In this document: piece after piece, positions 5,168-6,516 of the stretch
Position numbering within the stretch: the stretch's first letter is position 1
Layout: each line of letters starts with the position of its first letter
Assembly: GCA_007123015.1 (NCBI GenBank)
Contig: SKSL01000047.1
Location: 1 to 6,516 of the forward strand
Direction: 5' to 3'
From: Natronohydrobacter sp.
GTDB lineage: Bacteria; Pseudomonadota; Alphaproteobacteria; Rhodobacterales; Rhodobacteraceae
DNA length: 6,516 bases
Program-made: the position numbers and the translations under genes
Notes under the pieces: model-generated
The model's database searches: none
What the model was told of the DNA's origin: nothing
Seen by the model: only the letters and a program-made list of their open reading frames with translations

Positions 5168-5968
5168 ATGAAACTCTTTCGGATGCTCTCTGTTCTTGCG
5201 GCGCTATTGGGCGCCCACGCTGCCCATGCGCAAGTCCCGCGTGCTGCAGAAATCGTGCAGGCGGAAATGCGCAGCGGCTGGCTGGCCGAGAATGGGGCGC
5301 ATCTTGCGGCTGTTCAGCTTCGTCTGGCACCAGGATGGATGACCTATTGGCGTCATCCCGGCGAAAGTGGTCTGGTGCCGCAGCTTGACTGGTCAGGCGC
5401 GCAGAATGTCGCACAGGCGCGGATCATCTGGCCGGAACCTCGCCTGTATATCAAGGCAGGTTTCGCCAGCATCGGCTATACGGGCGATGTGATCCTGCCG
5501 CTGGAAATCACACCGCAAGACCCCAGCCGACCTGTAGAGTTTTCTGCCACGCTCAGCCTTGGGGTGTGCGAGGATGTCTGTATCCCGGTGGATCTGGGCC
5601 TGCACACTGTGTTGAACGGGCGGGGCATGCATGATCACGACATTGCCGCTGCACTGGATCGCAGACCAAGTGCGGCGCGCGCGGCCGGTCTGCACCATGT
5701 GGCCTGCTCGCTGACCCCTGAAGGCCGGGCACTGCGCCTGAGCGCGCAGATGCAAATGCCACGCCGGGGCATTCAGGAATTCCTGCTGATCGAACTGCCC
5801 GGTCAGCCCCTGCGCGCATTGCCCAGTGAGCGCATCGGCGACACACTTGTCGGCCACAGCCTGATGCGCGTGTCCGGTTCCCCCGCCATTGACCGTTCTG
5901 CAGTACGCCTGAGCGTGGTCAGCGAGCGTGGGACTGTGGTGCATCAGGGCTGCGCAATGTCGGACTGA
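5168..5968 (+). CDS. Exported DsbD alpha-domain-like (ScsB/DsbD N-terminal type) protein
   Basis: This 266-residue protein resembles the periplasmic N-terminal (alpha) domain of the DsbD/ScsB thiol-disulfide reductases, which receives electrons from a membrane domain and passes them to periplasmic partners. A signal peptide is clear: MKLFR, a hydrophobic core, and cleavage after AHA near residue 21. The module has APGWMTYWRHPGESG (54-68), GYTGDVILPLEI (103-114) and GVCEDVCIPV (132-141). The cysteines of the last segment, Cys134 and Cys138, form the probable redox pair in a CxxxC arrangement rather than the Cx5C of E. coli DsbD. Two further cysteines are at 180 and 262. There is no CcdA-like eight-helix membrane domain and no C-terminal thioredoxin domain, so the protein is a stand-alone alpha module and its electron donor must be encoded elsewhere. 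The last 25 nt overlap the convergent RND gene. The DsbD-like assignment is good, but the actual partner is unknown. Confidence 0.85.
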   Translation: MKLFRMLSVLAALLGAHAAHAQVPRAAEIVQAEMRSGWLAENGAHLAAVQLRLAPGWMTYWRHPGESGLVPQLDWSGAQNVAQARIIWPEPRLYIKAGFASIGYTGDVILPLEITPQDPSRPVEFSATLSLGVCEDVCIPVDLGLHTVLNGRGMHDHDIAAALDRRPSAARAAGLHHVACSLTPEGRALRLSAQMQMPRRGIQEFLLIELPGQPLRALPSERIGDTLVGHSLMRVSGSPAIDRSAVRLSVVSERGTVVHQGCAMSD

Positions 5969-6516
5969 GCTTTGGCAGAGGCGATCCATAGACTGATCGC
6001 CCCAAGTACCCATGCCAACAGCAGCCCCGCAGCCGTTCCCCCAATGAACAGCAACATTGCAGCGCGCAGTGGGTCGGCGCCCGCCGCCTCTTGCGTCAGG
6101 ACAGACGGCAAGACCCCCGTCACGACAACATGGCCGAATGTCGCCGCGAACCACAGCCCCACAGCCAGAGCGGCCAGACGCGGGATCCAGAGCACCCCGC
6201 GCGCAGGTCGTGTCATGATGCGGCGCAGGGACAGAAGCTGTCGGCTGATGTCATTGCCGATGGCAAGCATGGCAGGCACCAGCAACAGCACGATCACCAT
6301 CCCGAAGCCCAGCCCATAGACAAGCGTGATCACAGTCGGTTTGAGAAAGGCCGCCTGCGTCGAATTCTCGAACATCAACGGTGCGAGCCCCAGCACAGTG
6401 GTCAGGGTGGTCAGCAAGACCGGGCGCAAGCGGTCGCAAGTGGCGTCGATAAGTGACGGCACCAGCCCCCGGTCACGGGCATATTGATCAACTGTCGTGA
6501 CCAGCACGATGGAATC
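5944..6516 (-). CDS. RND efflux transporter, C-terminal end (partial, runs off the right edge)
   Basis: These are the last 190 residues of an inner-membrane RND pump of the AcrB (hydrophobe/amphiphile efflux) type, which would export drugs or other amphiphiles using proton-motive force together with a periplasmic adaptor and an outer-membrane channel. The fragment opens in frame with DSIVLVTTVDQYARDRG, matching the end of TM10 and the following loop. The family signature RLRPVLLTTLTTVLGLAPL (29-47 of the fragment, TM11) and PTVITLVYGLGFGMVIVLLL (60-79, TM12) follow. In typical AcrB homologues the protein ends soon after TM12. Here about 100 residues follow, with two further hydrophobic stretches at about 108-136 and 150-178, ending in a soluble SAKAQSDIAQP tail. 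The frame is open throughout, so this looks like a true extension rather than a frameshift. The gene start and any adaptor gene lie beyond position 6516. The stop overlaps the DsbD-like gene by 25 nt. Confidence 0.93.
   Translation of the reverse strand, partial: DSIVLVTTVDQYARDRGLVPSLIDATCDRLRPVLLTTLTTVLGLAPLMFENSTQAAFLKPTVITLVYGLGFGMVIVLLLVPAMLAIGNDISRQLLSLRRIMTRPARGVLWIPRLAALAVGLWFAATFGHVVVTGVLPSVLTQEAAGADPLRAAMLLFIGGTAAGLLLAWVLGAISLWIASAKAQSDIAQP

Noticed and set aside
5013..5414. A 134-residue N-terminal extension of yqgE in the same open frame
   Set aside because: The added part has no family similarity, crosses the spacer and the start of the divergent DsbD-like gene, and the length from ATG 5012 matches the family.
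5393..6154. A 253-codon minus-strand open frame antisense to the DsbD-like gene
   Set aside because: It overlaps two well-supported genes in other frames, and its translation is Cys/His/Arg-rich with no recognisable motif.

Overview
This window looks like ordinary, densely packed chromosome from an alphaproteobacterium. The order Rhodobacterales (Rhodobacteraceae / Roseobacter-type) is the best guess. The base composition is GC-rich, the codons are strongly GC-ending, and the protein set (a GST next to QueG, a divergent AlkB, FtsY with a short acidic/proline leader, YqgE, a stand-alone DsbD alpha-like protein) fits that group. The taxonomic call is inference from recalled family resemblance, not from a search. 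No rRNA, tRNA, insertion sequence, phage gene, CRISPR array or attachment site was seen.

Layout from left to right. (1) A plus-strand pair, a glutathione S-transferase family protein (1-666) and queG (691-1734), 24 nt apart and probably one transcript. (2) A minus-strand pair read from about 3184 back to 1741: an AlkB-type membrane di-iron hydroxylase (3184-2135), then a small secreted four-cysteine protein of unknown function (2151-1741) whose start overlaps the end of alkB by 17 nt. (3) ftsY on the plus strand (3328-4443), divergent from alkB across 143 nt. (4) yqgE on the minus strand (5012-4434), convergent with ftsY. (5) An exported DsbD alpha-like protein on the plus strand (5168-5968), divergent from yqgE across 155 nt. 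(6) The C-terminal end of an RND efflux pump on the minus strand (5944 to the right edge), convergent with the DsbD-like gene.

The genes do not form one pathway. They cover tRNA queuosine synthesis, alkane or hydrocarbon hydroxylation, SRP-dependent membrane targeting, periplasmic thiol redox and drug efflux. The main structural theme is compactness. All three convergent junctions are nearly touching or overlapping (6 nt gap, 10 nt overlap, 25 nt overlap), and no intrinsic terminator hairpin was seen at any of them. Each of the two divergent spacers holds a recognisable promoter-like pair with an inverted repeat placed on it.

No clearly new system is evident. The points most worth a second look are the coupled alkB / secreted Cys-rich protein pair with its palindrome-in-promoter, the stand-alone DsbD alpha-like redox protein, and the RND pump tail with two apparent extra membrane segments.
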